Source: Irpex lacteus
Lineage: Eukaryota; Basidiomycota; Agaricomycetes; Polyporales; Irpicaceae
Length of the DNA: 64,000 nt
Direction: 5' to 3'
NCBI GenBank assembly: GCA_001986395.2
Contig: MQVO02000064.1
Location: forward strand, 21,043 to 85,042
Below are positions 1-14,239 of this stretch, piece by piece. A program made the position numbers and the translations under genes. The notes under the pieces are model-generated. The model worked only from the letters and a program-made list of their open reading frames with translations, had not been told where the DNA came from and did no database searches. Every line of letters starts with the position of its first letter. Positions within the stretch are counted from its first letter, which is position 1.

Positions 1-81
1 GCTCGTCAGCGATAATGCACGCATGTTAAACAGCACGCAATGTGCTATCACAATTTCGGGGCTCAACCAAGACAAGTGATT

Positions 82-464
82 CAGAGGACGTACCAAAAGA
101 AAGATCTCTTTGGAGTATCTTCAGAGTCCCCGTTGAGGCCTATGAAGCCGGAATGCGAGACCGCTTTGGTACCTGGACGGGTGTACATCCCTTCGCACAG
201 GGGATCTGACTTGTCATCAAGGCCATGGGTTCTAAGTTTCCAATAGAACGCTTCCGGTCGATCTGAAGCTGTGGAGTGACGGAGGAGCTGTAGGAAGAAT
301 GTACTGGTGTGCGGTATGTATAGCAAGACAAAGAATGTCCCAAGAACGAGAAGAACCGTGAGCTGTCGATAGTTTATTCGAGTTCTCAATGCGACAACTT
401 TCGAGCTCTTGGTCTCGCTTGATAACTGTGACACTTGTTCGTTAGCATCTTTGGAATATACCAT
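82..464 (-). CDS. Partial membrane-anchored serine carboxypeptidase-like protein (S10), 5' end only
   Basis: The reading frame starts at 464 and runs toward the left edge of the window, so only the N-terminus is present. Residues about 35-55 form a hydrophobic segment after a charged, Ser/Lys-rich start, which suggests a type II membrane anchor or uncleaved signal. The following stretch ends in SGFIGLNGDSEDTPKRSFFW, which matches the start of the mature region of fungal S10 carboxypeptidases. The frame meets a stop just after FFWY, at a probable intron donor near 82-93, with the next exons outside the window. The family call rests on that short region alone. It differs from the second S10 gene at 17-19.6 kb in having a membrane anchor. 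Confidence 0.5.
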
Positions 465-924
465 ACTGATAGTTGATGATGGTGGTGGTACGAAGGAGAT
501 ATTCTACAAAGCGCCGAGCAAAGCACTTGCTATTCACGATCATCTTTCCCGGTTTCAGGCTGATAGCCACATGTACAGGCTCGCCGTGACAACTGGGACT
601 TCCGTTTACTATGTTATCTGCAATCCTTTCCTCTGAAACAACTCACGGACAAGCACAATACGGCGGCGTTTGGCCATGTCAGCAATCACATATTGGACTG
701 GACATCGCCGCCGGTGATGATAGGCAATACAACACTCAGCTCTACCATCACTATTTACCGCAGTATGCTGATAGGGGATGGGTGGGTAACGAGGCTATGC
801 GATCTGAGACACCAGTTTCCGAGTCTTAGAGGCGTTGTACTTGGATGCCTGCCTTATCTAGAGAGTTGGCGGAAGACCCGATTACAGCGAGATTTCATAT
901 CGATCACTAGCCTTGTACAGCTTT
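465..924. other. Divergent intergenic region
   Basis: This interval separates the left-edge gene (-) from the MAP kinase gene (+), so it should carry both promoters. Open frames here have no recognisable domain and overlap each other. I see no clear TATA element. Confidence 0.4.
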
Positions 925-1017
925 ACCCTCCCAACCACTTTCCATCTCACAACTCGACTTGTCTCTTCCCCTCATCTTCCACTCTCATCTCACCGTCGCT
1001 GCTCCTAGACAACAACC
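925..1017 (+). promoter_or_regulatory. Pyrimidine-rich leader of the MAP kinase gene
   Basis: The 90 bases before the start codon at 1018 are strongly C/T-rich on the coding strand, with repeated ctc, ttcc and cttc runs. CT-rich blocks just upstream of the start are common in highly expressed basidiomycete housekeeping genes. Role inferred from position. Confidence 0.4.
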
Positions 1018-2953
<1,936 letters not shown>

Positions 2954-3398
2954 ACGTGATTGGGTCTTTGACTTGAGATAGTTGAGGACAGGATAGGATG
3001 GAAGGATGGAAATAGCGCACATCCGTCAAGAAAATCGAGAGTCGATACTATGTATCATTTGGTCAAGCTTCGGTTTGAGTAGTTGTATCGTTAGGTTATT
3101 CGAGCTCTCGCCTGTGGCTCGATGCAGAGGTTACTACTTATTATTGAGATCGCCACGCACTGTGTGTACCGTAGTGGATTTTGATGTCGGTTTGCATTAT
3201 TTATCAGTGAATTAGAATCACCCATGAGCAGGATCGTAATATGACGAAGCCAAATCTCACGGATAGTCAAAAAGGTGGTAAGTAATGCCAATATTACTGC
3301 TGGCACACGCCACTTAACTTGAACATTCTCATCAGCGCGAACAGCCATCTCGCAGGGAATTAGTGAACCTTGAATAGCCTATCGCAAACCTCTAAGCT
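2954..3398. other. Intergenic region between MAP kinase and DUF952 gene
   Basis: About 445 bases between two genes on the same strand; it should hold the 3' UTR of the kinase and the promoter of the next gene. No further gene or repeat is evident. Confidence 0.4.
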
Positions 3399-3851
3399 AT
3401 GTCATCCGAACCCACCTCTCACCCAGAGTCCCTCCCAATATACATCTACAAACTAATCCCCTACACATACGCACCACCCCTCCCACCAGCACCCCTCCCA
3501 GACGCACTACCCATCAGCACCCTCGACCAAACCTCCGGTTTCATCCACCTGTCCACAGCCCCCCAAGTCCTCGGCACACTCGTCCACTTCTTCACGGACG
3601 ACCCGAGGGTGTACGTCCTCCGCATCCCTTACACGAGAGTTCAGAAGGACATCAGGTGGGAAGACCCGAAGGGAGAGGTATGTGGAGATCGACCGGGGGA
3701 GGGGAGGTTCCCGCATTTGTATAATGAGTTGAAGGTTGGGAGGGAGGAGGTAGATGGGGTTGTTGTTTGGGAACGGGGAGAGGGAGACGAGCGGAAGGGG
3801 TGGGAGGAGGTGGTGAAGAAGGCGGAGGAGGAAGGTTGGTTGGTGTACTGA
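3399..3851 (+). CDS. DUF952 domain protein
   Basis: A single-exon gene of 150 residues. It shows the DUF952 pattern: IYKLI near the N-terminus, SGFIHLSTAPQVLGTL in the middle (conserved GFIHLS followed by a Gln), then RWEDP and FPHLYNEL toward the end. These small proteins occur in bacteria and fungi; their biochemical role is not settled, although a link to an ADP-ribosyltransferase-like fold has been proposed. The C-terminal third is rich in Glu, Gly and Lys. Length matches the family. The antisense frames in this interval are shadows. Confidence 0.85.
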   Translation: MSSEPTSHPESLPIYIYKLIPYTYAPPLPPAPLPDALPISTLDQTSGFIHLSTAPQVLGTLVHFFTDDPRVYVLRIPYTRVQKDIRWEDPKGEVCGDRPGEGRFPHLYNELKVGREEVDGVVVWERGEGDERKGWEEVVKKAEEEGWLVY

Positions 3852-4309
3852 TCACACAAGGATTGAAATCTGTAAGCACATCCAGGACGCGAACACGAAT
3901 CGAGTAGATAATGGGCGAAAGCGTTTCTATATCACAACGCAAGGGAGTCATTGCATTATGTAGGCGAAGAAGAAAGAACGTATTCTACAGATACATTCAA
4001 TTGCTTGTGAGACGATGATGATGGATGCGACGAAAGCTTGTATACGTGCACGGATGGAGAGTCCACTCAAAACTGCCGAGTGTAGGCGTCGAAGGATTGC
4101 AGAGCAAGATGCAGAGATAAGAATAAAAGAGAAGAAAGAAGTGAGAGACGCAGAGAAGAAATTTCAGAGTGAGAGCGAAAGAAATATTGAGAAGGAATCG
4201 TAGGGTACAGTATCCTGCGCGATAAACCCAACAATATAAGAGGAAGAAGAAAGAAACTAATGCAACACTTGGTTTAAATACACGGGGGACGTAGAGGCGT
4301 TGCGATTCG
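3852..4309. other. Convergent intergenic region
   Basis: This region separates the 3' ends of the DUF952 gene (+) and the Bud4-like gene (-). It contains an A/G-rich stretch (about 4080-4260) that opens a 62-codon frame by composition. No recognised feature. Confidence 0.4.
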
Positions 4310-7300
4310 TTAACTTCGTGGTGGGGGACGCCGCTGTTGCGTATGCGGCACGGGCGATTGCACGCGAGTAGCAGGTTTACTAGCCTGAGGCGGTGGCGCG
4401 GCGGGAGAGGCAGACCGTTCCTGCGGCTGCTGAGGCAAAGAGCTGGCTTTGCGTTTCTTCATCTCCTCCTGGCGTTGCCACGTGCATACAGCCCACAAAG
4501 GGTTCACCGGTATCCGACCCACGATTGATCGTAGTACGCTTAGCCTACAAATTACAATAGTTTAGTCAAAAAGAATAAATGTAAAAGATGCAGAGACCGC
4601 ACCATCGTTCTTTCTCTTCGTCAGTGTCAGTGTAGAACGTGATCTCCTCCTTATTGTTAAAGACCAGCCTAAATGACCTTTCGACTCCGGACGGTCCGTC
4701 GTGGTCGATATACCGGCCACTCCTGCCAGACACCGCGGAGTCAGGGCTACGAACGTCATGATCGGGTTCTTCATCGTCTTGAACCGCAACGGCTTTCTTA
4801 AGGTCAATCGTGGTGATCGGCTTTCGCGTGATGTCGTTGTACGCAATCATACTAGCCCCGACGATACGAACCTGCCGTCTGCGCCATGTCTATCACAAAC
4901 GACGATGATAAGAAAGGGTTCATAACGTCTACGAAGACAGAAAGGCGACTTACACCACCACAATCCCCACCATACTGCGTAAGCGTACCCTCATAATACG
5001 TGATCTTATGCCACTGCATCGCATTAAGCCCCCGTCGGCACTCCTCCAAACTCTGCGGGAGCTGGTCCGGAGGAACACCAGGCAACGGCGGCAGCCTGAA
5101 AATCTGCAAAACAAGCTCACCGACCTGCATCACCTTGGGCGGCGCCGACGCCTGCGACTTCTGTCCAATCAACGGGAACGACGTCTCGAACAGCTGCGTG
5201 TCGCACCGTCTGGCGATATCAGAGAAGCGGATGAACGCTTTTGCTAGCTGGCCCTCGGCTGTTAGGTACCGTGCGAGGTTCTCTTGCAGTCGATGTTGAG
5301 GTGGTGGAGCTTCGACGACGGGGGGTGGCGGAGGAGCTTTGATAGCTTTCTTCTGTCCTCCGAAGAAACGGCTCATGCCGCCTCTGCTAGTAGGCGGAGG
5401 AGGTGGAGGGGCTGCTTTCACAGGGGCTGGACGGGGCGGTGGCACGTTGGCCTTGAACTGGTCCTTGATGTGCTGATCCATTCTAACGTTGAGGAGCAGA
5501 GTGAACTCGAGCTTGCTATGTTCGACGCTATATAGATGATCAGTGAATGACTATCAATTTAAGAAACGTTGGAGACCCACAGCTCGAACTCCTGGTTGAT
5601 CTGACACTCTGGAGCAAGAGTAACCGGAGGCGTCGTCACATAATGGATCCCATTGTTGAGAGTGCAAGTGATAGCCGTTTGCCGTTGCGGAATAGGGACA
5701 TCGAGTTTCCTTATCCCAATCACTAGCAAGGAGGATAAGCATATCACAATGCATATACCCATACCACGCCATACATACCTTTGACAAACACCTTCCCATG
5801 CGCCTTGCCCGACGTGTCCTGCGCCCTAAGCTCCTTAAGCTCCTTAGCGTACTCGTTCTATAATCACAATCACAATCACCAAACAAACACGTCAGTCCAA
5901 CACACCCGGCATCTCGATCGAAAACAGGGAAGAGAACTAACCATATCGGAGGGCCGACGAACAGTCCGCCACGCCTTGCCCGAGTCAACGTCCCCGGCAG
6001 ATCCCACATGCGTCACCTTGTCCTTCGCAGCACTAGCGTAGATAGTCTCCGGCCGCTCTCGAACGTGGTACTTCTACACAAAGAAAAAATGACATAACAA
6101 TGAACAATCCACCATCTGAGACGCGTGACAAGAAAGCACGGAAAAAAAGAGACTACGCACCGTATGATTCGGCCCCTTCAGCCTCCTCAGCTCACGATCA
6201 ATACTATCCGCCAAAAGATCCTCCTCCTCGATCCCCAAATCATCCAACAACCCCCCGCTCCCACCCCCACTTCCACCACTCCCACTCGCACCCAACCCAC
6301 TACCAACCATCAACGTATCCGCCCTCTTCCTCCCCACCGCATTCCTCCCTCCCACCGCTGCTCCCACCCCACCAGTCGCATCTCCCGTACTCTTACTGCG
6401 TCTGCGATTAGGCCGAAGCACAGAGATCTGCCTAACAGGTGCAGGCGGCGTATACTCCACACTCATATCCACGCTTGTCTCAGCGTCGACACTAGGCTCC
6501 TCATAAAACCCTTCTTCGCGTTGCTCACGTTGGCGCTGCTTCATAGCTTTGATGAGTTGTTCGCGGGTGGGGATGGTGATGGATGGTTGGGGGCTTGTTG
6601 CTCGTGCTGGAGGGGCGGGAGGTGGTTGGAGCTGGGGTTTGGAAGTGGGACTTGGTACGCGAGGGGCAGGGGAAGGTGCGTTGCCAGTAGGTTGAGGACT
6701 CAAGAAGCCAGCGTCCAGGAGGGAATCGGGACGTCGGCCAGCACCAAGTCCAGATCCAGGACGGTCCATCGGCACCTCCTCACCCACACCTTCACCGTCC
6801 ACATCCATCCCTTCACCGTCCTTCTCATGCTTACCCTCTTCTCCCTCATCCTCGCCTGTAGAAGACCCAGGCAACGTAAACATCCCAGCCTTAACCCCCT
6901 CCGTAACAGCCTCCACCTTCAACCCCACCACCCCCTTCCCATCGGGGGCTAACGTAGCCTCACCAGCAACATCCGCCATAAGCCGATCCAACGCGCTCTT
7001 CATATCGCTCAGGTTCGTCAGGCTTCCTCCGTCTCTTTCCCTCTCCCTCTCCCTCTCTCCACCACCTCCACTGCTATTCCCGACTGCGATGCTGAATTGC
7101 TCGTCACTCCTCGACCGCGAAAGAACCTCAGGCCTCGGCGGACCTCCTCCCTCTCCCTCTTCTTCCTGAGATGCAAGAGTCATAACACCATCATGCGTAG
7201 GCTCACGCGTGATCTTAGGCGGAGGAACGCGCTTCGGCACACGGCGCATCGACTCCGGCGTATTCGGTTTCGTTTGCTGACTGGGTGAGTCCGCCACCAC

Positions 7301-9527
7301 CGAAGTCGAAGTCCTGACGTCCATGGTGTAGACCGTAGTAGAACTAGACCCAGGCCCCTCAAGACTCCTCTGCTTCTCCAGCTTCCTCTGCACAGTCTCC
7401 CTCGTAATCCTCGGGCTTCGTCCACTCCCAACAGGACTCTCACCTCCCTTCCCACTCCCATTCCCATTCCCAAATCCACTAAAACTCCCATTGCCATTTC
7501 CGAACTCCCCGATCAAACTGCTAGAGCTCCCCATCTTAGAGATCAAAGGACGCGCAAGCGGGCTCCCCGTCCGCGGGGAATGTCTCGCGAACGGTGATCC
7601 CCCACTAAAAGGCGAGTGTGCGCGGTCCGCGATTGGGATTGGGGACGCTTTGGTTGGCGTCGAGACACGGCCAGTGAGAGACTCCCGACTATGGTTAGCA
7701 TGAAAAGAACCAAACATGAACGGATGATCGGGAGGGGAAGTCGGCGGTGTCGAGTTAGACGTATTGGTGTTCATCGCCGATATGCCATTAGGAGTGGTAG
7801 TGGTAGTGGTGGTGCTCTCGAGGTCGGTGCTAGGGAGGAGTTCGTGTTCGAAGCTGAGGTTGTGGAGGGACACTTCTGAGGTTCCTATTGATAGGTTTGC
7901 GTGTTCTTCGCGAGAATGATGAGAGACACGGGAAGTAGGGACGTCGCTGAATTGGGGGTGCGGGTGGGAGGAGAAGGGGTCTAGAGTGTCTTGGGCTTGT
8001 GGTGTAGCTATAAATCAATGAAACCAACGCGTCGTGAGTGTTAGGGGCCACGGAAAACGAGGAATAGGAAGGGAGAGAAGGGTAAGGAAGGGAAGGAAAA
8101 GACGTACAAGACCGTGGACTCCCCTTCACACCCAACTCAAACCTCGGTACCAAACTCTCCGTACGCCTTGAATGTGAATGGACCTTAGCAGGCGACGGCG
8201 AAGGCGGCATATCCTCATCCTCATCCACCTCAACCTTCTGCGCCTTAACCCTCTCAGCATGCGTAGACCTCCCCAGAGGAATGCGCGAGCCGGGTGATAC
8301 AGAGGTGAGTGGTGTCCCCTCGCGCGAGTGACGCGGTGGCGTCGACGTCGATACCTCATTCGTGAACGGAACCTCCACCTCAATGGGCTCCGATTCCCGT
8401 TCCTCGGTATGATTGTGATGGTGGGCAGAAGCAAGCCGCTCAGCATGATGAGACCTCCCATAAGGCACGCCACCCTCCGTCTCCAGGCCCTCGGGCAAGG
8501 CGCCCTCGTCGTGTGGAGGCGTGCTGGGGCGTGTATCTTTGAGCATGGAGTCTACGAGGCCTGTTATGCTGTCTTCTCCGCCGTGTTGGAAGCTGTCGTC
8601 GAAGCTCGAGTCTAAGTCCGAGTCGATGTTACGCGTGCGCAGAGGGGTACGTTCTCCATCGTCGTGGTTGTTATCTTGGTGTACTTGGGAGTGCGGGTCA
8701 TCAACGTTCATAGCATTCGTCTCATGTTCGTGTTCATGTTCATAACCATCATCATCATCCGTAACCCAATCAAACGGGTTCGAGTTCTCCTCCTCGACGT
8801 CAAACTCAAGCACATCGCACTTCTCATCAAACGTCACCGTCTTCCTCCGTGCGTGTCTCCGCGTCGAGCTCGTGCGTGGGCCGTGCAGACGTTTCGAGAC
8901 GAGAGAGGGACGGCTGGGCGATGCGGAGCGATGGGGCGAGACGCGTCCGAACCATTCTTTCGGGGGAGGGGGAGGTGCGAGCTCGCTGTCCGAGTCTGAG
9001 TGCTCGTGTTCTGTCTGCTCAGCGTGCGTGTGCAGTGATGGCTCTGGTGCTGGTGCTGGTGGCTGAGAAGGAGGAGGAGCGGGAGGTCGTCCCTCTTGTG
9101 ATACCCGCCGCTTACCAGACTTGAAGTTGCTATTCGTGACAGGCCGCTTCTGCACGAGCAACTCGGATACCCCAGACTGTCGTCTCTTCCTGACGGCGGG
9201 GTTCTCGTTCTCAGCCTGATCGTTCATGGACTGGGTGCGGAGGCGCTTCTCGCCGCTGACACGACGTACTGGCGTGCCATGGAAGACAGACGGGCGTGAT
9301 GGGAGCTGCGAAAGTACGAAGGGAGAGTTGGACACTCGTGCGCCGTCAGCGAGGTTTCTGACAGAGCGTCGGCGTGATGGGGTGAGCGCGGAGACCGGTC
9401 GGTCGTCGGTGGCTCCAGGTTGGGGGGAATCGCGTTTGGTGATGCGGAGGGGGTTGGTGGAGTGGGGTTTCCAGTCTTTGGTAGCGTTGGAGGGCGCCCT
9501 GTCGCGAAGAGGAGCTATTGAGCTCAT
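4310..9527 (-). CDS. bud4: Bud4/anillin-like septum-site protein with C-terminal PH domain
   Basis: A very long gene, roughly 1,570 residues over eight exons. The first two exons (9527 to about 8108 and about 8006 to 6162) encode a low-complexity Ser/Pro/Glu-rich region with many RS and SP motifs, likely phosphorylated. The C-terminal exons carry the anillin homology region (KLDVPIPQRQ, CTLNNGIHYVTTP, CQINQEFEL) and a PH domain that begins YYEGTLTQYGGDCGG, continues WRRRQVRIVGASMIAYNDIT and ends FRLVFNNKEEITFYTDTDEE followed by ERW and a final VGRIPVNPLWA. This matches Bud4/Mid1-type proteins that bind septins and Rho GTPases at the bud neck or division site. A Pro-rich linker near 5300-5450 carries several PPPPP runs. 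Junctions at Trp-Arg-Arg-Arg and at ERW-LSVLRS restore the family sequence exactly, so the exon model is trusted at the C-terminus. Confidence 0.88.
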
Positions 9528-9807
9528 CGCCTGACACGATGAGCGTGGGAGGCGGGGCGACGAGCACGGGGGTATTGATTTGGAGAGGGAGATGCGAGTT
9601 GAGATGAGGGTCGTGGGTCAAGTTCAACATAGATCCAGATCAACACGAACACGCACTTCACGTGATCGTGTAGACGCCACCGACGTAGGGTCTGGCGCTA
9701 CTGATGATGCTCTCGAATAACAACTCCCATATTACGTGGATGCTCGATATGCTATACAAGATAGGTCGCGCAGCTCACAATCTAGCGCATTACTAGAGCC
9801 CCTACAT
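9528..9807. other. Promoter region of the Bud4-like gene
   Basis: Sequence upstream of the Bud4-like start at 9527. It contains an antisense open frame without features. No clear core promoter element is visible. Confidence 0.3.
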
Positions 9808-10110
9808 TTACTCATACCCGGTATCCTCTCTCCAAACAGCCAATCAAACTAACGCCTCCAGATCCAGCCAAACGAGCCAGCCGCTGGAACACAGAAACTG
9901 ATCCATATCCGAGGAGGAAGAACCCCTACAGATGATTCATATCAGCGTGAAGAGGCTTCTCCGAGTGATTTATGAGCGTGTGATATCAGGCCCGATCCAC
10001 TGGCACTGAGTATGGTACGCCGCAGTCCATCCATCTACAGTAAGTGTCAGAAGACCTGCAGGGAGAGCTAAGGTTTCTATGTAGGATGATAGGCACTCGG
10101 ACTGGATAAG
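9808..10110 (-). pseudogene. Chimeric relic of a DHA1 MFS transporter
   Basis: This stretch resembles two separate parts of the intact transporter next to it. About 9808-9870 resembles its last exon (the GERIRGMSKRAR region, matching about 10455-10540). About 9870-10110 resembles the exon pair around the SVFQGLQA and LALPAGLLIGGWTA segments (about 10830-11040). The roughly 290 bases that separate those parts in the intact gene are missing. A short frame still reads LALPAGLLTLTVDGWTAA then WIGPDI, but no full transporter can be made. It looks like the leftover of an extra tandem copy after an internal deletion. Confidence 0.72.
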
Positions 10111-10414
10111 CAGTGTGGCAGGCTTGTAAGCTTCGTTATAGGAGCAACTACTTTGGATTATAACGAACCGAGGCGGCACTCGAGCTAAGACAGAGTAGTG
10201 ATCAAATGAAAGGCGACTGTGACATTAAACTACTCATGAACGCAAAGCTGCTTTCGAATAAACAGCTATGTATAGTATTACGCCAATGATGTTCGACTCA
10301 GATATGGTATACATAAATACAGAGCTTGAACGACTGTAGCGCAGGAATACTCCCTGGCCCGCAGGTAAATATGTGACACCTCCTGCTGAAGATAAGTTAT
10401 ACAATCCCCATGGA

Positions 10415-12852
10415 TTAAGCGGAACTGGCAGCTGCCTTGACAGCCTGAGTAGTAGCCCTCGCACGCTTACTCATCCCCCTAATTCTCTCTCCATACAGCC
10501 AGAAAAGAATCAACCTAACCCCTCCACGATCAGCCAACACCGAACGGAGATAAAGTGAGTAAGTGACTCACGCAGGTGTTCCAACGCCCAAACAAAACGC
10601 CGCCAGGATAGTATCGCCCTTACCGTACCCAAGGGCTTTGTACATGTAAGGTGCGAAGAGGGGGAACCCAAAGCCTGCGAACGAGCGGAAACATGACACT
10701 GCCGCAAGTGCTAGTTTGTTCAATGGCAAGTAGACGTTAGCCATACTTACTGAGTGGGACGAATGAGGAAGATACATACCGGAAGCTGCAAAACGAGAGA
10801 ACGAATCAATGATATACGCCTGTAACCCCTGGAAAACAGAAGCTGATCCATATCCAATCAGGAAGAACCCCTACAACCCATTCATTCATCCATATCAGCG
10901 TAAGAGGGCTTCTCAGAGTCAGAGTGATATACTGTATGAACGTGCGACGTACGATATCAGGCCCGATCCAGTGTGTGCGGTTCGCCGCTGTCCATCCGCC
11001 TATCAGAAGGCCTGCGGGGAGGGCTAGGGTTCCTGGGATGATAGGGACTAGATAACGAGTATATCAATATTATAGTGAGTTTTTGAGATATAGGAGGTGG
11101 TATGATAGGGAGGGAGTGAGAGATTGGATGGGAGGACTGACCGAGACGGAATTCTGGAGTACCGACGCCGTTGTTCTTTGATGTCAGTTTGCGGTAGGAA
11201 CGGTCGATTAGGATCGAGTTGGTTTGGGCGGCGGCGATTAGGCCTAATCCCTGTACGACACAGAACAGCAATGTTGAGACCAGTGGCGATCATAAAGGTA
11301 TGCCAATTTAGAGAACTCACGAGAGAGATATAGTGCAACCCAACGATCCCGATCCGCTCTCCATACACATTGGTGTATATATCCGGCAAGGTCGTCAGAA
11401 CAACTATCCACCGACCACACCATCAATTCGATCCCTGCTTATCTGGCACAACTAAGAGAGATAGGAACAGACGCACTATATATAACACCATAAACGAATG
11501 CCATATACACCCCAAACAGTTGTATAATCGGTTCCTCCACGAAGAGCACGAACGGCCGAACGAGCGAGCGTGCCAGAAACTCTTGCCATGACTCTTCAGG
11601 TTGGCCTTCTTCGAAGATGGTTTGGATCCTTCGTGCTTCGGAACCTTTTTCGGTGTTTAAGAGTTTTTGGACCTTCTTGGCTTTGCGCTTTAGGAGTACA
11701 GGTGCATACGCTACAGCATAAAATCAGTCATAAAGTTGGACGGTTAGATGCAGAAGCAATTCTCGACCGTCATGAACCACTCACTTTCCCTCATAAACAC
11801 AAACCCCAAAACCTGCACCACCCCATTCGCAACCGTAATACTCCAAAACACCCACTGCCACTTCGAGTACTCCGCGATGAAGCCACCAGCGATAGGTCCG
11901 ACTGCTGGGCCGAGCAAAGGGGCGAGGGAGTACACGCTGATGGCTTTACCGCGTTTGTCGGCGTTCCAGAGGTCTGAGAGCATGCCGCCGCCGACCTATG
12001 GTGTGAGAGATGTGAGTGAGTTGATGGAGGGGAGGGAGTGAGGAGGAGAGGAGGGGACGTACGGAGAGAGGTGCGCTGCCGCCTAGACCGGAGAGGAACC
12101 GGAAGGCCATGAATTGGCCTTTGTTTGTTGCGAACCCGCATGCGAGGTTGAATGCTATATAATATATACGACGAGTTTAATCGGTTACGCTGCTAGCATC
12201 TGAGGTATCTGCCGGTAAGCCTTCGTACCTAGGAAAGTCATGTTTGCGATTTGAAGTACGATCACCCTTCCATACACCTCACTCAGCGGGCCTAGGAAGA
12301 GCGGTCCCACAGCTACCACCAGGCCTTCCTTTAGCACCGACTTGAACTATAAATGTACTGCATAGCGAGGTGCTCACCATAAGCCAAAACATAAATCGAA
12401 AGCGTCATAGAAACCTCCACCGTCGCAGTGATCCCCAAGTCTTCCGCGATCTGCAACGCAGCGGGGGCCACCATTGACGATGCGAGCGCTGACATGAGGG
12501 TGAAGAGCGACATCGTCATCGCGATCGTCCATTTTTTGCTCTCGGGGAAGCTGATATAAATACAAGCTTAGCATCGTTTATAAGTCCAATTACTTTGTAC
12601 GCACTTTTTGGGATTCTGTGGGTCATCAGGGCCATCCCAATCCACGACGACGTGGTTATTACCTTCAACGTCCTTCAACGTCAAATCCTTCTTCGAGCTC
12701 AAGCCAGAGCCGTCCACTATCGTCTTGATTTCCGAGAAGTTATCAGACGACATCTGGGACCTCAATTGACTCAGAGCGTGGCCATGGTCGACGTCGAGCA
12801 GAGTCTGACTCCGAGCCTGCGTGTTCTGCTCCAAGTCGGCGTGGTCAGCCAT
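10415..12852 (-). CDS. MFS transporter, DHA1 drug:H+ antiporter / polyamine type (copy 1)
   Basis: A multi-exon membrane transporter of about 510-530 residues with the usual 12-helix layout. The N-terminal tail ends VVDWDGPDDPQNPKNFPESK, the signature start of fungal Tpo/Flr-like DHA1 carriers. Then follow the first helix SLFTLMSALASSMVAPAA, motif A (GPLSEVYGR), the motif-C-like stretch SVYSLAPLLGPAVGPIAGG, and the loop cysteine helix AVSCFRSFAGFGFPLFAPYM. The C-terminus ends in a basic tail (GERIRGMSKRARATTQ) and stops at 10415. Such carriers export drugs, polyamines or small metabolites across the plasma membrane; the substrate cannot be read here. It lies head to tail with a close paralogue at 14.2-16.6 kb and shares its intron positions, so the pair arose by tandem duplication. 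Confidence 0.88.
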
Positions 12853-14239
12853 GACAGCAAATAGAACGAGAATGAGAGCTTGGACTCACCACGATGGTTG
12901 CTTGCTGGGTATATATTCCGCATCAAGAGACGAGTAAACCCCAAGTCAAGCGAGCGAACTGCCACTTCCATATCAATATCCGTGGTCTTCTCTGTGTCAG
13001 GTTCGCGCCGTTGTGAATTTAGTCACTTGCTTTATAGTCAGCAGGTGCGTGTGGCATTGCGCGCAATGCATAGTGGACTAGCTGGCAGACGCTACTAGCA
13101 CGATGAGAGCTTCGTTGTTGCCATCTCCTATGTGTGTATTACTTTGCTCAGATTCATCTGAGAGCATGACAACAGTATGGGAGATTGCCATCGCCATGCT
13201 TTCAGGTAAACCTAGGCAAAGAAATACATAAAATGGGCCCATCTGCTGCGAAGTCGTTACTCCAGGTTTGATCGCTAGGAGATATCGTAGCCGGCGGTTT
13301 TGTGTCCCTGCATTTTCTGTGTTGATTGTCCGGATGTGCGGCGTGTAAGTGTTCTGTTGACGTGGAAGAGAGGGATATGACAGTGGTTGACAGCGAACTA
13401 TTTATGGAGGATATATGCACAACTGCTGAAAGGTGATGCGACAGTGCTTCCAGATGATAGAGATAGGTAGACCCAGTGAAGTTGATAAGACCACCATGAG
13501 GACAACATTGAATGCTTCAGAAACTCAGCTTCAGTGTGGTTTGTAAGTAGTCACGATGATGAGACGAATCGCGTACTCACCATCTATATGACTTTTAGAA
13601 AACCTCCATTCTAACAATGAAACTGCGTCACTGTGAAGTACGATCTGTTCTGATTTATCTGCTCTGCGTGAGTCTGGTGCGGTTGATGCTGCGTAGTAAT
13701 TACGAGCTGCAGTACGAGATGCGCACTGCAACAGTCCTCCAGAGCGGACTGTACGAGGTAGGAAGCGCAGCTTTGACGTGATCTGCTTCGTTAGGGTCGC
13801 GGGTATCCCAGGCATATGTGATACAGATATATCACACGACGCCCCAGTGCCATATCGGAGGAAGAAATATCTGAGCAGTCCGCCTTTAAGTATCAGGAGA
13901 GTTAGCTCATAGTGGTCATGACTCAAGTTCAAAGTTCAACATGGCGTCGATCTGACTAACCTCTTAAGTTTGATCGCCTGCATCTAAGATGCGTCTCTTA
14001 AGTTACCGAGTTCTCGCACACCCACAAGTCAAATTCGATCCCAAGAAATTCAGGCTCTACCACTGTTCTACGTACTACTACATATTATAATGTCATACAA
14101 AGTACAAGTCACGTCCAAAAATAATGTGGTATACCAATGATGAATCGAATTTTGTAATCTTTGATGCAGTCCTGTCCAAAGTGGTGTCCGAATCCGCCTG
14201 CGTGATACCACAACACAAAGAATATCGCCTGAAACGTCC
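12853..14239. other. Intergenic region between the two MFS transporters
   Basis: About 1.4 kb holding the promoter of copy 1 and the 3' region of copy 2. A TATATA-like block lies near 12902-12908 on the minus strand. A minus-strand frame of 133 codons at 13531-13932 has no recognisable domain and no good intron-exon structure; I did not accept it as a gene. No transporter relic is obvious here, unlike the 9.8-10.1 kb interval. Confidence 0.4.

Noticed and set aside
4015..4203. 62-codon plus-strand frame rich in Glu, Lys and Arg
   Set aside because: It lies in purine-rich 3' sequence between convergent genes; composition alone keeps the frame open.
6125..6952. 275-codon plus-strand frame rich in Pro, Thr, His and Arg
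   Set aside because: It is antisense to the low-complexity part of the Bud4-like gene, whose own frame has conserved domains downstream.
13531..13932. 133-codon minus-strand frame between the transporters
   Set aside because: No recognised motif and no similarity to transporter exons.
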